Translations under genes and position numbers: made by a program
Part shown: positions 1 through 8,798 of the stretch, piece after piece
How the letters are laid out: the number at the start of each line of letters is the position of its first letter
Position numbering within the stretch: the first letter of the stretch is position 1
From: Hyphomicrobiales bacterium
Lineage (GTDB): Bacteria; Pseudomonadota; Alphaproteobacteria; Rhizobiales; Rhizobiaceae
NCBI GenBank assembly: GCA_900466005.1
Contig: UEGQ01000014.1
Span: 1-64,000, forward strand
DNA: 64,000 nt
Direction of reading: 5' to 3'
Notes under the pieces: model-generated
Told to the model about the DNA's origin: nothing
What the model saw: the letters and a program-made list of their open reading frames with translations, nothing else
Databases searched by the model: none

Positions 1-40
1 TCCGAGCGTATGGGCTGAGCCCCATTGACCGCAGAACAGG

Positions 41-86
41 TCTATCCCGGCGCGAGCGCTTTGCCGGGATAGACGGCTGCTTTTCC
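41..86 (+). terminator. Rho-independent terminator-like hairpin at left edge
   Basis: A perfect 11-bp inverted repeat (41-51 and 63-73) encloses an 11-nt loop and is followed by a short T-run at 81-84. It probably ends transcription of a gene to the left of the window. An attenuator in the leader of the gene starting at 128 is the alternative. Confidence 0.6.
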
Positions 87-127
87 TCTGATAATCTCCG
101 CTCAAGGATTCTCGAGGGAGGCCAATC

Positions 128-3052
128 ATGTCCGACAATGCTTCTGTGCAGCGCGCCCGGCTGCCGCGGCCGAACATCAGTGCGGAACAAGCGGCGACGA
201 TCCTGCGGGAGCACTACGGACTGGAAGGCTCGATCCGCGAACTCGGCAGCCAGCAGGACCGCAACTACCTGATCGATACCGGCGCCTCATGCTTCGTATT
301 GAAGATCGCACGCGCCGAATACGCGACCCTGGAGCTCGAGGCGCAGAATGCCGCGATGCATCACCTCGCCGGCCTCCAGAACATGCCGCGCGTTCCGGTC
401 CCCCTTGCCGACGGTGCCGGCCGGCACATTCTTCCTCTTTCCGTTGCCGGAGAGGATTGCCAGGTTCGTCTCCTCACCTATCTCGACGGCGAACCCCTGA
501 CGCGGCAGCGTTTCCTGCCGGCGCAGGCGGTCTCGGCGCTCGGCACCCTCTCGGCACAGATCGCTCTCGGGTTGCGCGACTTCTCTCATCCGGGGCTCGA
601 CCGTGACCTGCAATGGGACCTGCGCCGGGCCGGGCCGGTGGCGCTCCAGCTCCTCGGCTCCGTAGGCGATCACGCGAGACGCGATGCGATCGCCAAGGCG
701 ATGATCGCGGCCGTCAAGCATATCCGCCCGCTGCAGTCGGCGTTCAGGACTCAGCCGATCCACCACGACGTCACCGACGACAACGTCGTCAGCCGCCGGG
801 ACCGGCATGGCCGCTTCGTGCCCGACGGCGTCATCGACTTCGGCGATGTCATGACCGGCTGGCTGGTGGCCGATCTCGCCGTCACCTGCGCCTCACTGCT
901 GCATCACGCCGACGGCGATCCCTTCTTCATCCTGCCGGCGATCCGCGCCTTCCACCGGCTCTATCCGCTGAAGGAAGAGGAATTGCGGGCGCTCTGGCCG
1001 CTGGTTGTCGCGCGGGCCGTGATCCTCGTCGCAAGCAGCGAACAACAGCTTACGATCGAGCCCGACAACGCCTACGTGCTCGGCAATATCGACCACGAAC
1101 GGAAGATCTTCGAGGTCGCGAATTCGGTGCCCTTCTCGCTGATGGAGACGGCAATCCTGCAAGCTGTCGGGATCGCCGCCGAAAAGCCGCTGCCGGCGAT
1201 CGGCCGACTACTGCCCGGCATCGCCCCGGAGGACGTCCGCCTCACCGATCTCTCGGTCCTCAGCCTCGACTTCGTCAACGACAACTGGTCGGACCACGAG
1301 ATCGACTGGAAGCTCCTCGCCAAGGCCGCTGCGGAAACCGACGTCGCCTCGACCCGCTACGGTGAATACCGGCTTTCCTACACGCGGCTGCGCAATGACC
1401 GGGCGCCGGCGACCTGCGCGCTGCATGTCGACATCTGCCTGCCGGCGGGCGCCGAGGCGATTGCCCCCTTCGACGCCACGATCGCGCGCAACGGCCATCA
1501 TCTGGTGCTTGTCTCCGACGACGTGTGCCTTCACGTCGACGGTCTCGACTGCCCGCTCGAAGCCGGCGAGGCTATGACCGCGGGCCAGTCCATCGGCCAT
1601 GTCGCGGGTGCGGCCGGCGCCGTCGGCGGCCTGCGCCTACAGCTCTGCCGCGACGCGAACCTCGTGCCGCCGCTCTTCGCGACGCCGGCGCAGGCGGCCG
1701 CCTGGTCGATGCTCTGCCCGTCGCCCTCGCCGCTGCTCGGGGCCAGCGTCGATGCCCCGGCACCGCATAGCGCCGAACTCCTCGCCATGCGGCAGAGGAG
1801 TTTCGCCCGGCCGCAGAAGAACTACTACGCCAACCCTCCGCAGATCGAACGCGGCTGGAAGGAGCACATGTTCGACGTCTGCGGGCGCGCCTATCTCGAC
1901 ATGGTCAACAACGTCACCATTCTCGGCCACGGCCATCCGCGGCTGGCGCGCGCCGTCGGGCGGCAATGGTCGCTGCTCAACACCAATTCTCGGTTCCATT
2001 ACGCCGCGGTTGCCGAATTTTCCGATCGGTTGGCGAAACTTGCACCCGAGGGACTGGACACGGTCTTCCTCGTGAACAGCGGTTCGGAGGCGAACGACCT
2101 CGCCCTCCGCCTCGCCTGGGCCTACGCCGGCGCACGCAACATCGTCAGCCTGCTCGAGGCCTATCACGGGTGGACGGTGGCGAGCGACGCGGTCTCCACC
2201 TCGATCGCCGACAATCCGAGAGCGCTCGAGACACGGCCGGACTGGGTGCATCCGGTCACGGCCCCGAATACCTATCGCGGCCCCTTCCGCGGCAAGGATT
2301 CGACTGCAGACTACGTCGGCGCGGTGGCGAAGGCCCTGCAGCACATCGACGACAGCGGAAGCGGTCTCGCCGGCTTCATCTGCGAGACGGTCTACGGCAA
2401 TGCCGGCGGCATCCCGCTGCCGCCCGGCTACCTGCAGCAGGTCTACGGCATGACCCGCGAACGTGGCGGGGTCTGCATCGCCGACGAGGTGCAGGTCGGC
2501 TACGGTCGCCTCGGCCACTACTTCTGGGGTTTCGAGGAACAGGGGGTCGTGCCGGACATCATCACCGTCGCCAAGGGCATGGGCAACGGCCAGCCGCTCG
2601 GCGCCGTGATCACCCGTCGGGAGATCGCCGATGCACTGGAACAGGAAGGCTACTTCTTCTCGTCTGCCGGCGGCAGTCCGGTCAGTTGCGTCGTCGGCAT
2701 GACCGTGCTCGACATCATGCGTGACGAGCGCCTGCAGGAAAATGCCCGCGATACCGGCGACCACCTGAAGGCGCGGCTCGACGCGCTCGGCCAGCGTTTT
2801 CCGCTCGTCGGCGCCGTGCACGGCATGGGTCTTTACCTCGGGCTGGAATTCGTCCGCGACCGCGAGACGCTGGAACCGGCGACGGAGGAAACGGCCGGCA
2901 TCTGCGACCGCCTGCTCGACCTCGGCGTCATCATGCAGCCGACCGGCGATCATCTCAACGTTCTGAAGATCAAGCCGCCGCTCTGCCTCTCCCGCGAGAG
3001 CGCCGATTTCTTCGCCGACATGCTGGAAAAGGTGCTGTCAGAGGGCTGGTGA
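128..3052 (+). CDS. Kinase / M23-like / class-III aminotransferase fusion, candidate hydroxylysine kinase-phospholyase
   Basis: This 974-residue protein has three parts. Residues about 20-340 are an APH/choline-kinase-like fold, with HHDVTDDN at 212-219 and the metal-binding DFG at 237-239. Residues about 400-530 resemble a lysostaphin-type (M23) fold. Residues about 570-970 are a class-III PLP enzyme with the PLP lysine at 816 in VAKGMGNG. In animals hydroxylysine kinase and the PLP-dependent 5-phosphohydroxylysine phospho-lyase are separate proteins of these two families and yield 2-aminoadipate semialdehyde. A downstream gene here encodes an antiquitin-type dehydrogenase that would oxidise that product. 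The substrate is therefore inferred from context; phosphoethanolamine or another amino-alcohol phosphate is possible. A GAGGGAGG ribosome binding site lies 7 nt before the ATG. Confidence 0.8.
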   Translation: MSDNASVQRARLPRPNISAEQAATILREHYGLEGSIRELGSQQDRNYLIDTGASCFVLKIARAEYATLELEAQNAAMHHLAGLQNMPRVPVPLADGAGRHILPLSVAGEDCQVRLLTYLDGEPLTRQRFLPAQAVSALGTLSAQIALGLRDFSHPGLDRDLQWDLRRAGPVALQLLGSVGDHARRDAIAKAMIAAVKHIRPLQSAFRTQPIHHDVTDDNVVSRRDRHGRFVPDGVIDFGDVMTGWLVADLAVTCASLLHHADGDPFFILPAIRAFHRLYPLKEEELRALWPLVVARAVILVASSEQQLTIEPDNAYVLGNIDHERKIFEVANSVPFSLMETAILQAVGIAAEKPLPAIGRLLPGIAPEDVRLTDLSVLSLDFVNDNWSDHEIDWKLLAKAAAETDVASTRYGEYRLSYTRLRNDRAPATCALHVDICLPAGAEAIAPFDATIARNGHHLVLVSDDVCLHVDGLDCPLEAGEAMTAGQSIGHVAGAAGAVGGLRLQLCRDANLVPPLFATPAQAAAWSMLCPSPSPLLGASVDAPAPHSAELLAMRQRSFARPQKNYYANPPQIERGWKEHMFDVCGRAYLDMVNNVTILGHGHPRLARAVGRQWSLLNTNSRFHYAAVAEFSDRLAKLAPEGLDTVFLVNSGSEANDLALRLAWAYAGARNIVSLLEAYHGWTVASDAVSTSIADNPRALETRPDWVHPVTAPNTYRGPFRGKDSTADYVGAVAKALQHIDDSGSGLAGFICETVYGNAGGIPLPPGYLQQVYGMTRERGGVCIADEVQVGYGRLGHYFWGFEEQGVVPDIITVAKGMGNGQPLGAVITRREIADALEQEGYFFSSAGGSPVSCVVGMTVLDIMRDERLQENARDTGDHLKARLDALGQRFPLVGAVHGMGLYLGLEFVRDRETLEPATEETAGICDRLLDLGVIMQPTGDHLNVLKIKPPLCLSRESADFFADMLEKVLSEGW

Positions 3053-3967
3053 CGCTTCCCGCACCTGCCCCTGCGGTTCACGCTCGGCTTCCTCGACGAT
3101 CCAGTTGCGGAAGGCGACGAGCGGCGGATAGTTCGCCCGCTCGCGGCTGTAGGCGAGATAATAGCGTTCGCTGCTCTCGACCTCCTTGTCGATCGCCGGC
3201 ACCAGCTCTCCGCGCCGCAGTTCCTCGCGGATGAGGAAAACCGGCAGGAGTGCCACACCGAGCCCACCCATGGCCGCCTGCGAGGCGGTCGCGAACTGGT
3301 CGAAGAGCATGCCGTGGACGCTTTCCGCATGCACGCCGGAGCGGGCGAACCATTTTTCCCAGGCGTCCGGCCGCGTGGTGAGGTGCAGCAGCGGCACATC
3401 CAAGAGGTCCGCCGGCTGTTCAATCTTGTGCGCGGCTTTGAAGGCCGGGCTGCAGGCCGGAATCGTCGTCTCCTTCATCAGCAGCGTCAATTCCGCCCCA
3501 GGCCAGACCGGCTGGCCGAAATGGATGGCCGCGTCGATGGCATCGAGGCGGAAATCAAAAGGCGACAGCCGGGTGACGAGATTGATGGTGATCCCGGGAT
3601 TGGCATCGAGAAAACGGCCGAGCCGGGGCGCAAGCCAACGCGCGCCGAAGGTCGGCAGGATGGCCAAGTTGAGCGTGCCGCCGCGCGGATTGGCGCGAAG
3701 ATTCAACGATGCGCTCGAAATGCGGCGCAACGCCTCGCGGATCTCGTGGGCGTAGCTCTCGCCGGCGACGGTGAGGCGGATCGTCTGCCGCTCGCGCACG
3801 AAGAGATCGACGCCGATCTGACTTTCCAGTGCCTTGATCTGGCGGCTCACGGCGCTCTGGGTGAGATCGAGCTCCTTGGCAGCTGCGGTGATGCTTCCCG
3901 TCCGCGCCGCCGCCTCGAAGGCGGCCAGCAGAGAGAGCGAAGGCAGGAAGCGCCGTGCGGGCAGCAT
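3038..3967 (-). CDS. LysR-family transcriptional regulator (GcvA-like)
   Basis: The protein is 309 residues from the ATG at 3967; the reading frame stays open upstream, but the family N-terminus begins here. Residues about 8-67 form the winged helix-turn-helix (SITAAAKELDLTQSAVSRQI), followed by a periplasmic-binding-like effector domain. The gene is divergent from the FAD oxidase gene at 4187 and its 3' end overlaps the upstream fusion gene by 15 bp, tail to tail. By the usual LysR arrangement it probably controls the oxidase and dehydrogenase genes in response to the catabolised amino acid. The effector is not known. Confidence 0.88.
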   Translation of the reverse strand: MLPARRFLPSLSLLAAFEAAARTGSITAAAKELDLTQSAVSRQIKALESQIGVDLFVRERQTIRLTVAGESYAHEIREALRRISSASLNLRANPRGGTLNLAILPTFGARWLAPRLGRFLDANPGITINLVTRLSPFDFRLDAIDAAIHFGQPVWPGAELTLLMKETTIPACSPAFKAAHKIEQPADLLDVPLLHLTTRPDAWEKWFARSGVHAESVHGMLFDQFATASQAAMGGLGVALLPVFLIREELRRGELVPAIDKEVESSERYYLAYSRERANYPPLVAFRNWIVEEAEREPQGQVREASPAL

Positions 3968-4186
3968 GTTATACCCCTTGGGAATGAACTCTTGAGAATT
4001 TATCGGTACTGCTGGATAAAATCCTCTTCTAATTTCCGCAAGACAGCACGCACGGAATGAATGGCCGCTTTGGCCCGGTAGCGGACCCGGACCGATATCG
4101 ACCTTGCGGCATCCCGATGTCGAGCCGAAGGATTTACCCGCCGCGTCGGAGCGAAGCTGCCGGCAGGCAACACACGGACGACACTC
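3968..4186. promoter_or_regulatory. Divergent LysR/oxidase intergenic promoter region
   Basis: This 219-bp gap separates the start codons of the LysR gene and the FAD oxidase gene. Its AT-richer left third (about 3985-4035) holds a short CTCTTGAG palindrome and is the most likely operator and promoter zone. No exact T-N11-A LysR box could be assigned with confidence. Confidence 0.45.
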
Positions 4187-5470
4187 ATGTTGAATGATCC
4201 ACGTTCCCACGGCCTGTGGGAAAAGACCGCTCCAGCGGCGCCTCGGACATCTGCTCTCTCCGGCGACATCGCGGCGGACGTCGCCATCGTCGGCGGCGGC
4301 TATACCGGTATCTCGGCGGCGCTGCATCTCGCCGAGAAGGGCGTGAAGGTCGTTCTCCTTGAAGCGACCGAAATCGGTTTCGGCGGTGCCGGACGCAACG
4401 TCGGGCTGATCAACGGCGGCATGTGGGTCATGCCTTCGGAAATCCCGGGGGTACTTGGCCCCGTCTACGGCGAACGCCTGCTCGACCTCCTCGGTAACGC
4501 GCCGCTGCTGGTGCGTGAGCTGGTCGAGAAACACGAGATCGAATGCGAGATCGAGAAGAACGGAACGCTGCACTGCGCGGTCGGCAAGTCCGGCCTCGAA
4601 GAGATCAATGAGCGCTGCCGCCAGTGGGCCGAACGGGGTGCCGATGTCCGCATCCTTTCAGCGGAAGAAGCGGCGAAGCGCACCGGCACGACCGCCTATG
4701 CGGGCTCGCTGCTCGACATGCGCGCCGGGACGCTACAGCCGCTCGCCTATGTCCGCGGCCTCGCGAAGGCGGCGATTGCGGCAGGCGCGACCGTTCATAC
4801 GGGGAGCGCCGCCGTCTCGACGGAACGCGCCGGCGACCGCTGGATCGTTCGCACGAAAGGCGGTTCGGTGTCCGCCGACTGGATTATCGTCGCATCGGAA
4901 TTCTATTCGACCGGTCCGTGGGAAGCGGTCCGCAACGAGCAGGTGCTGCTCCCCTATTTCAACTTCGCCACGGCTCCCCTGCCGAAGGAGCTCCTGAAGA
5001 CGATCCTGCCGGGTCGCGAGGGCTGCTGGGACACCAGGGAAGTCCTCTCCTCGTTCCGCATGGACCGGGCGGGTCGTCTGGTCTTCGGAAGCGTCGGGGC
5101 GCTGCGCAATACCGGCCTCAGCGTTCACCGGGCGTGGGCGAAGCGGGCGCTCAAGAAACTCTTCCCGGCGCTCGCCGGTATCGAATTCGAGGCCGAATGG
5201 TACGGCCGCATCGGCATGACGAGCGACGCACTACCACGCTTCCACGCCTTCGCCCCCAAGGTCGTCGGCTTCTCCGGCTATAACGGCCGCGGCATTGCAC
5301 CGGGCACGGTTTTCGGTAAGACGATTGCACGTCATGTTCTCGGCGAGCTCTCCGAGGCCGATCTGCCGCTGCCGGTGACGGCGGTCGAGAAGGCATCACT
5401 GCGGACGCTGAAGGGCGCCTACTACGAAGCCGGCGCGCAGATCGCCCATTTCGCGGGAGCCCGCTTCTAG
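4187..5470 (+). CDS. FAD-dependent amine/amino-acid oxidoreductase (DAO family, AmaA/PuuB-like)
   Basis: The 427-residue protein has an N-terminal dinucleotide-binding motif (VAIVGGGYTG, residues 32-41) and the DAO-family layout. A typical FAD-binding C-terminal stretch, SGYNGRGIAPGT, lies near residue 365. Relatives oxidise gamma-glutamylputrescine, pipecolate or other secondary amines to imines. The antiquitin/AmaB-type dehydrogenase 54 bp downstream makes L-pipecolate oxidase (AmaA-like, giving piperideine-6-carboxylate) the best guess. Only the oxidoreductase class is secure. There is no strong Shine-Dalgarno before the ATG. Confidence 0.82.
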   Translation: MLNDPRSHGLWEKTAPAAPRTSALSGDIAADVAIVGGGYTGISAALHLAEKGVKVVLLEATEIGFGGAGRNVGLINGGMWVMPSEIPGVLGPVYGERLLDLLGNAPLLVRELVEKHEIECEIEKNGTLHCAVGKSGLEEINERCRQWAERGADVRILSAEEAAKRTGTTAYAGSLLDMRAGTLQPLAYVRGLAKAAIAAGATVHTGSAAVSTERAGDRWIVRTKGGSVSADWIIVASEFYSTGPWEAVRNEQVLLPYFNFATAPLPKELLKTILPGREGCWDTREVLSSFRMDRAGRLVFGSVGALRNTGLSVHRAWAKRALKKLFPALAGIEFEAEWYGRIGMTSDALPRFHAFAPKVVGFSGYNGRGIAPGTVFGKTIARHVLGELSEADLPLPVTAVEKASLRTLKGAYYEAGAQIAHFAGARF

Positions 5471-5524
5471 ACAAGAGGCGCCGCTCCCCAGCCATAACAA
5501 AACGAAAGAACTGGAAGGACCCCA

Positions 5525-7066
5525 ATGACCCTCGCCAATCTTGGCCTCTCGGCCGAAGTCAGCGCCATCCTCACCCGCCTCGGTGTCCCGCAGGCAAAGC
5601 TCTCCGGCGGCACGCTTGCCGTCCGTTCCCCGGTCAACGGCGAAGAACTGGCGAAGCTCGCCGAGATCAGCTCGGCCGATGCGGACAAGGCTATCGCCGC
5701 CGCGCACCAGGCATTTCTGGAATGGCGGCTGGTTCCGGCGCCGAAGCGCGGCGAACTCATTCGCCTGCTCGGCGAGGAACTGCGTGCCGCCAAGGCCGAC
5801 CTCGGCCGCCTGGTGTCGATCGAAGTCGGCAAGATCCTCTCCGAAGGCCTCGGCGAGGTTCAGGAAATGATCGACATCTGCGACTTCGCGGTCGGCCTCT
5901 CCCGCCAGCTCTACGGCCTGACGATCGCCACCGAGCGCGCCGACCACCGCATGATGGAGACGTGGCACCCCCTCGGCGTCACCGGCATCATCTCCGCCTT
6001 CAACTTCCCGGTTGCCGTCTGGTCGTGGAACGCGGCGCTTGCTCTCGTCTGCGGCAACTCGACCGTCTGGAAGCCGTCTGAAAAGACCCCGCTCACTGCG
6101 CTCGCAACACAGGCGATCTTCGAAAAGGCGCTCGCCCGCTACGTCGCCGAAGGCGGCAAGGCACCGGCCAACCTGTCCACCCTGCTGATCGGCGGCCGCG
6201 AGGTCGGCGAAGTGCTGGTCGACCACGCGCGCGTCCCACTCGTATCGGCAACCGGCTCGACGGCCATGGGCCGCGCCGTCGGACCGCGCCTCGCCACCCG
6301 CTTCGCCCGCTCGATCCTCGAGCTCGGCGGCAACAATGCCGCGATCGTCTGCCCGACGGCCGATCTCGACCTCACGCTGCGCGGCGTCGCCTTCGCTGCG
6401 ATGGGTACGGCCGGCCAGCGCTGCACGACGCTTCGTCGCCTCTTCGTGCACGAGAGCGTCTACGACAAGCTGGTGCCGCGACTGATCCAGGCCTACGGTT
6501 CGGTCACCATCGGTAGCCCGCTCCAGGCGTCTACACTCGTCGGTCCGCTGATCGACGGCGGCTCCTACGAGCGGATGCAGAAGGCGCTTGCCGAGGCCAA
6601 GGCTGCCGGTGGCAAGGTTTCCGGCGGCGACCGCGTGCTGCAGAACGAGGCGGCCGACGCCTTCTACGTCCGGCCTGCCGTTGTCGAGATGCCGGCCCAG
6701 ACGGGACCGGTGAAGGAAGAGACCTTCGCCCCGATCCTCTATGTCATGAAGTACAGCGACTTCGACGAGGCGCTCGCACTCAACAACGACGTGCCGCAGG
6801 GCCTCTCCTCGTCCATCTTCACCAACAACATGCAGGAAGCGGAGACCTTCGTCTCGGCCCGTGGTTCCGACTGCGGCATCGCCAACGTCAACATCGGCCC
6901 GTCGGGCGCCGAGATCGGCGGCGCGTTCGGCGGCGAGAAGGAGACCGGCGGCGGCCGCGAATCCGGCTCGGACGCCTGGAAAGCCTATATGCGCCGCGCC
7001 ACCAACACCGTGAACTACGGCAAGACGCTTCCGCTGGCACAGGGCGTGAAGTTCGACGTCGGCTGA
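5525..7066 (+). CDS. amaB: Aldehyde dehydrogenase, antiquitin/AmaB type (2-aminoadipate semialdehyde dehydrogenase)
   Basis: The 513-residue NAD-dependent aldehyde dehydrogenase has its catalytic glutamate at 266 (ELGGNN) and nucleophile cysteine at 300 (GTAGQRCTTLRR). The ELGGNN variant and the C-terminal FGGEKETGGGRESGSDAWK stretch are characteristic of the ALDH7/antiquitin group. That group oxidises 2-aminoadipate 6-semialdehyde, in equilibrium with piperideine-6-carboxylate, to 2-aminoadipate. The gene forms an operon with the upstream oxidase and has an AAGGA ribosome binding site 6 nt before the ATG. The substrate fits both the oxidase and the kinase/phospholyase fusion at 128. Confidence 0.87.
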   Translation: MTLANLGLSAEVSAILTRLGVPQAKLSGGTLAVRSPVNGEELAKLAEISSADADKAIAAAHQAFLEWRLVPAPKRGELIRLLGEELRAAKADLGRLVSIEVGKILSEGLGEVQEMIDICDFAVGLSRQLYGLTIATERADHRMMETWHPLGVTGIISAFNFPVAVWSWNAALALVCGNSTVWKPSEKTPLTALATQAIFEKALARYVAEGGKAPANLSTLLIGGREVGEVLVDHARVPLVSATGSTAMGRAVGPRLATRFARSILELGGNNAAIVCPTADLDLTLRGVAFAAMGTAGQRCTTLRRLFVHESVYDKLVPRLIQAYGSVTIGSPLQASTLVGPLIDGGSYERMQKALAEAKAAGGKVSGGDRVLQNEAADAFYVRPAVVEMPAQTGPVKEETFAPILYVMKYSDFDEALALNNDVPQGLSSSIFTNNMQEAETFVSARGSDCGIANVNIGPSGAEIGGAFGGEKETGGGRESGSDAWKAYMRRATNTVNYGKTLPLAQGVKFDVG

Positions 7067-7091
7067 CCCGCCCGACACACCGGAAAGACGC

Positions 7092-7130
7092 AGGGCCGCG
7101 CGACCGACACGTCGTGCGGCCTTTCTTTTT
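7092..7130 (+). terminator. Rho-independent terminator of the oxidase-amaB operon
   Basis: An 11-bp GC-rich stem with one G-U pair (7094-7104 with 7111-7121) and a 6-nt loop is followed directly by TTTCTTTTT. It lies 26 bp after the amaB stop codon. Confidence 0.88.
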
Positions 7131-7241
7131 GGTCGACGGGCGGGGTAGCCATCCGCCGATCGTCGCAGGCGCGCCATCCATATGGCCATCGGCGGCGGAA
7201 TCGGACAAGGTGAGAATGCCGCCGAGACGCAGGGAGAGTGA

Positions 7242-8789
7242 ATGGATATCCACGACCAGTCCCCGACGATCGATTTTCTCACACGGAGCGAAAGTTTCGG
7301 CTTTTCTGGTCCCGTTAAAGTCATCGAAACCCATATCTCGATCGTTTTCCTGATCGACGGGCTCGCCTTCAAGCTCAAGCGCGCGGTGAAACTCCCGTAT
7401 GTCGACTTCTCCACGCCAGAACTCCGGCTCGCCTTCTGCCACCGGGAGGTGGAACTCAACCGCCGCGCGACGCCCGAACTCTACCTCGGCGTCCGGCAGA
7501 TCACCCGAGAGGCCGACGGAGACCTTGCTTTCGACGGACAGGGAGAGATGGTCGACGCTGTGGTCGAGATGCGGCGCTTCGCCCAGCATTCGCTGTTCGA
7601 GCGAATGGCCGCCGAGGGCAAGCTCACGACTGCCATGATGGACGAGACGGCGGAGACTGTCGCAGCCTTCCACGCAAAGGCGCCGGTGGCCCATGAAACC
7701 AGCGGCTCGGCAAACATGGCCGCGGTACTCGACATCAACGAGGCGGGCTTCGCCACCAGCCATGTCTTCGCGGAGGAGGAAGTCCGGCCCCTCGCCGTAG
7801 CGTTCCGGCAAGCCTGGATGGCTGTCGCCCCGCAGATGGATCAGCGAGAGGAGGCCGGGAAGGTAAGGCTCTGCCACGGTGATCTCCACCTGCGAAACAT
7901 TTTCATGGGCGACGACGGCCCGCGCATGTTCGACTGCATCGATTTCAACGATCGGATCGCGACCGTCGATGTGCTCTATGATCTCGCCTTCCTGCTGATG
8001 GACCTGTGGCATCGGGGCTTTCATGCCTTCGCCAACGTCGTCATGAACCGCTATTTCGATCTGACCGACGAAGACGCAGGCTTCCGCCTCTTGCCGTTCT
8101 TCATGGCTGTACGAGCCGCCGTCCGCGCCCATGTCACCGGCACGCAGATCGAAGAGGATACCGATCCGGAAGGCACGCTGACCCGGTCCGCCAGGGGCTA
8201 TTTCGATTTCGCGCGCGAGCTCCTGCACCCCGGCTCACCGCGGCTCGTCGTCATCGGCGGGCTGAGCGGATCTGGAAAGTCGACGCTCGCTGACGCCTTG
8301 GCTCCACGGCTCGGTAGCGCACCGGGTGCGCGGATTCTGGAAAGCGACCGGCTACGCAAGGCGATGTTCGGGCTGCGCCTGAACGAACGGCTGCCGCTCG
8401 AGGCCTACCGGCCCGAGGTTTCGGCCAGAGTCTACAATGCACTCTGCGAAAAGGCAGCCGTCATTCTGGCCGGTGGCGGACAGGTCGTGGTGGATGCCGT
8501 CTACGACACCGAAGAGCACCGCGATGCGATCGAAGCAGTAGCGACGAGGCTTGGAGTTCCCTTCGCCGGGCTCTGGCTCGATGCCGATCCCGAGGTTCTG
8601 AAAGAACGGATCAAGGCGCGTCCACAGGGAGCCTCGGATGCGACTATCGGCGTCCTCGAACGGCAGATGGCGAGAGATCCGGGGACGATCGGCTGGAACC
8701 GGCTGGACAGCAGCACCACCTTGGAGGACCTTCTCCAAACGGCCGAGAGACTTGCCACGGCTTCCATGGAGTCATCCGGTCGGCACTGA
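7242..8789 (+). CDS. Bifunctional APH-like kinase / AAA P-loop protein
   Basis: The 515-residue protein has an N-terminal aminoglycoside-phosphotransferase-like half with HGDLHLRN at residues 212-219 and a following CIDFND metal-binding motif. The C-terminal half, from about residue 335, is a P-loop kinase of the AAA_33 type with GLSGSGKST (lysine 346). The two-domain layout is widespread in proteobacteria, where the members are uncharacterised ATPases or kinases. It stands alone after a terminator and is convergent with the next gene, so context gives no substrate. Confidence 0.75.
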   Translation: MDIHDQSPTIDFLTRSESFGFSGPVKVIETHISIVFLIDGLAFKLKRAVKLPYVDFSTPELRLAFCHREVELNRRATPELYLGVRQITREADGDLAFDGQGEMVDAVVEMRRFAQHSLFERMAAEGKLTTAMMDETAETVAAFHAKAPVAHETSGSANMAAVLDINEAGFATSHVFAEEEVRPLAVAFRQAWMAVAPQMDQREEAGKVRLCHGDLHLRNIFMGDDGPRMFDCIDFNDRIATVDVLYDLAFLLMDLWHRGFHAFANVVMNRYFDLTDEDAGFRLLPFFMAVRAAVRAHVTGTQIEEDTDPEGTLTRSARGYFDFARELLHPGSPRLVVIGGLSGSGKSTLADALAPRLGSAPGARILESDRLRKAMFGLRLNERLPLEAYRPEVSARVYNALCEKAAVILAGGGQVVVDAVYDTEEHRDAIEAVATRLGVPFAGLWLDADPEVLKERIKARPQGASDATIGVLERQMARDPGTIGWNRLDSSTTLEDLLQTAERLATASMESSGRH

Positions 8790-8798
8790 TGCGACCCT

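Noticed and set aside
1637-2953. 438-residue open frame on the minus strand
   Set aside because: It is the antisense shadow of the class-III aminotransferase domain in GC-rich DNA and has no domain or ribosome binding site.
3968-4573. N-terminal extension of the LysR protein by 202 residues
   Set aside because: It would run through the divergent promoter and into the oxidase gene; the helix-turn-helix lies at the expected distance from the ATG at 3967.
5396-7459. 687-residue open frame on the minus strand
   Set aside because: It lies opposite amaB and the terminator; its composition is the typical arginine/glycine/aspartate-rich antisense pattern and it crosses a real terminator.
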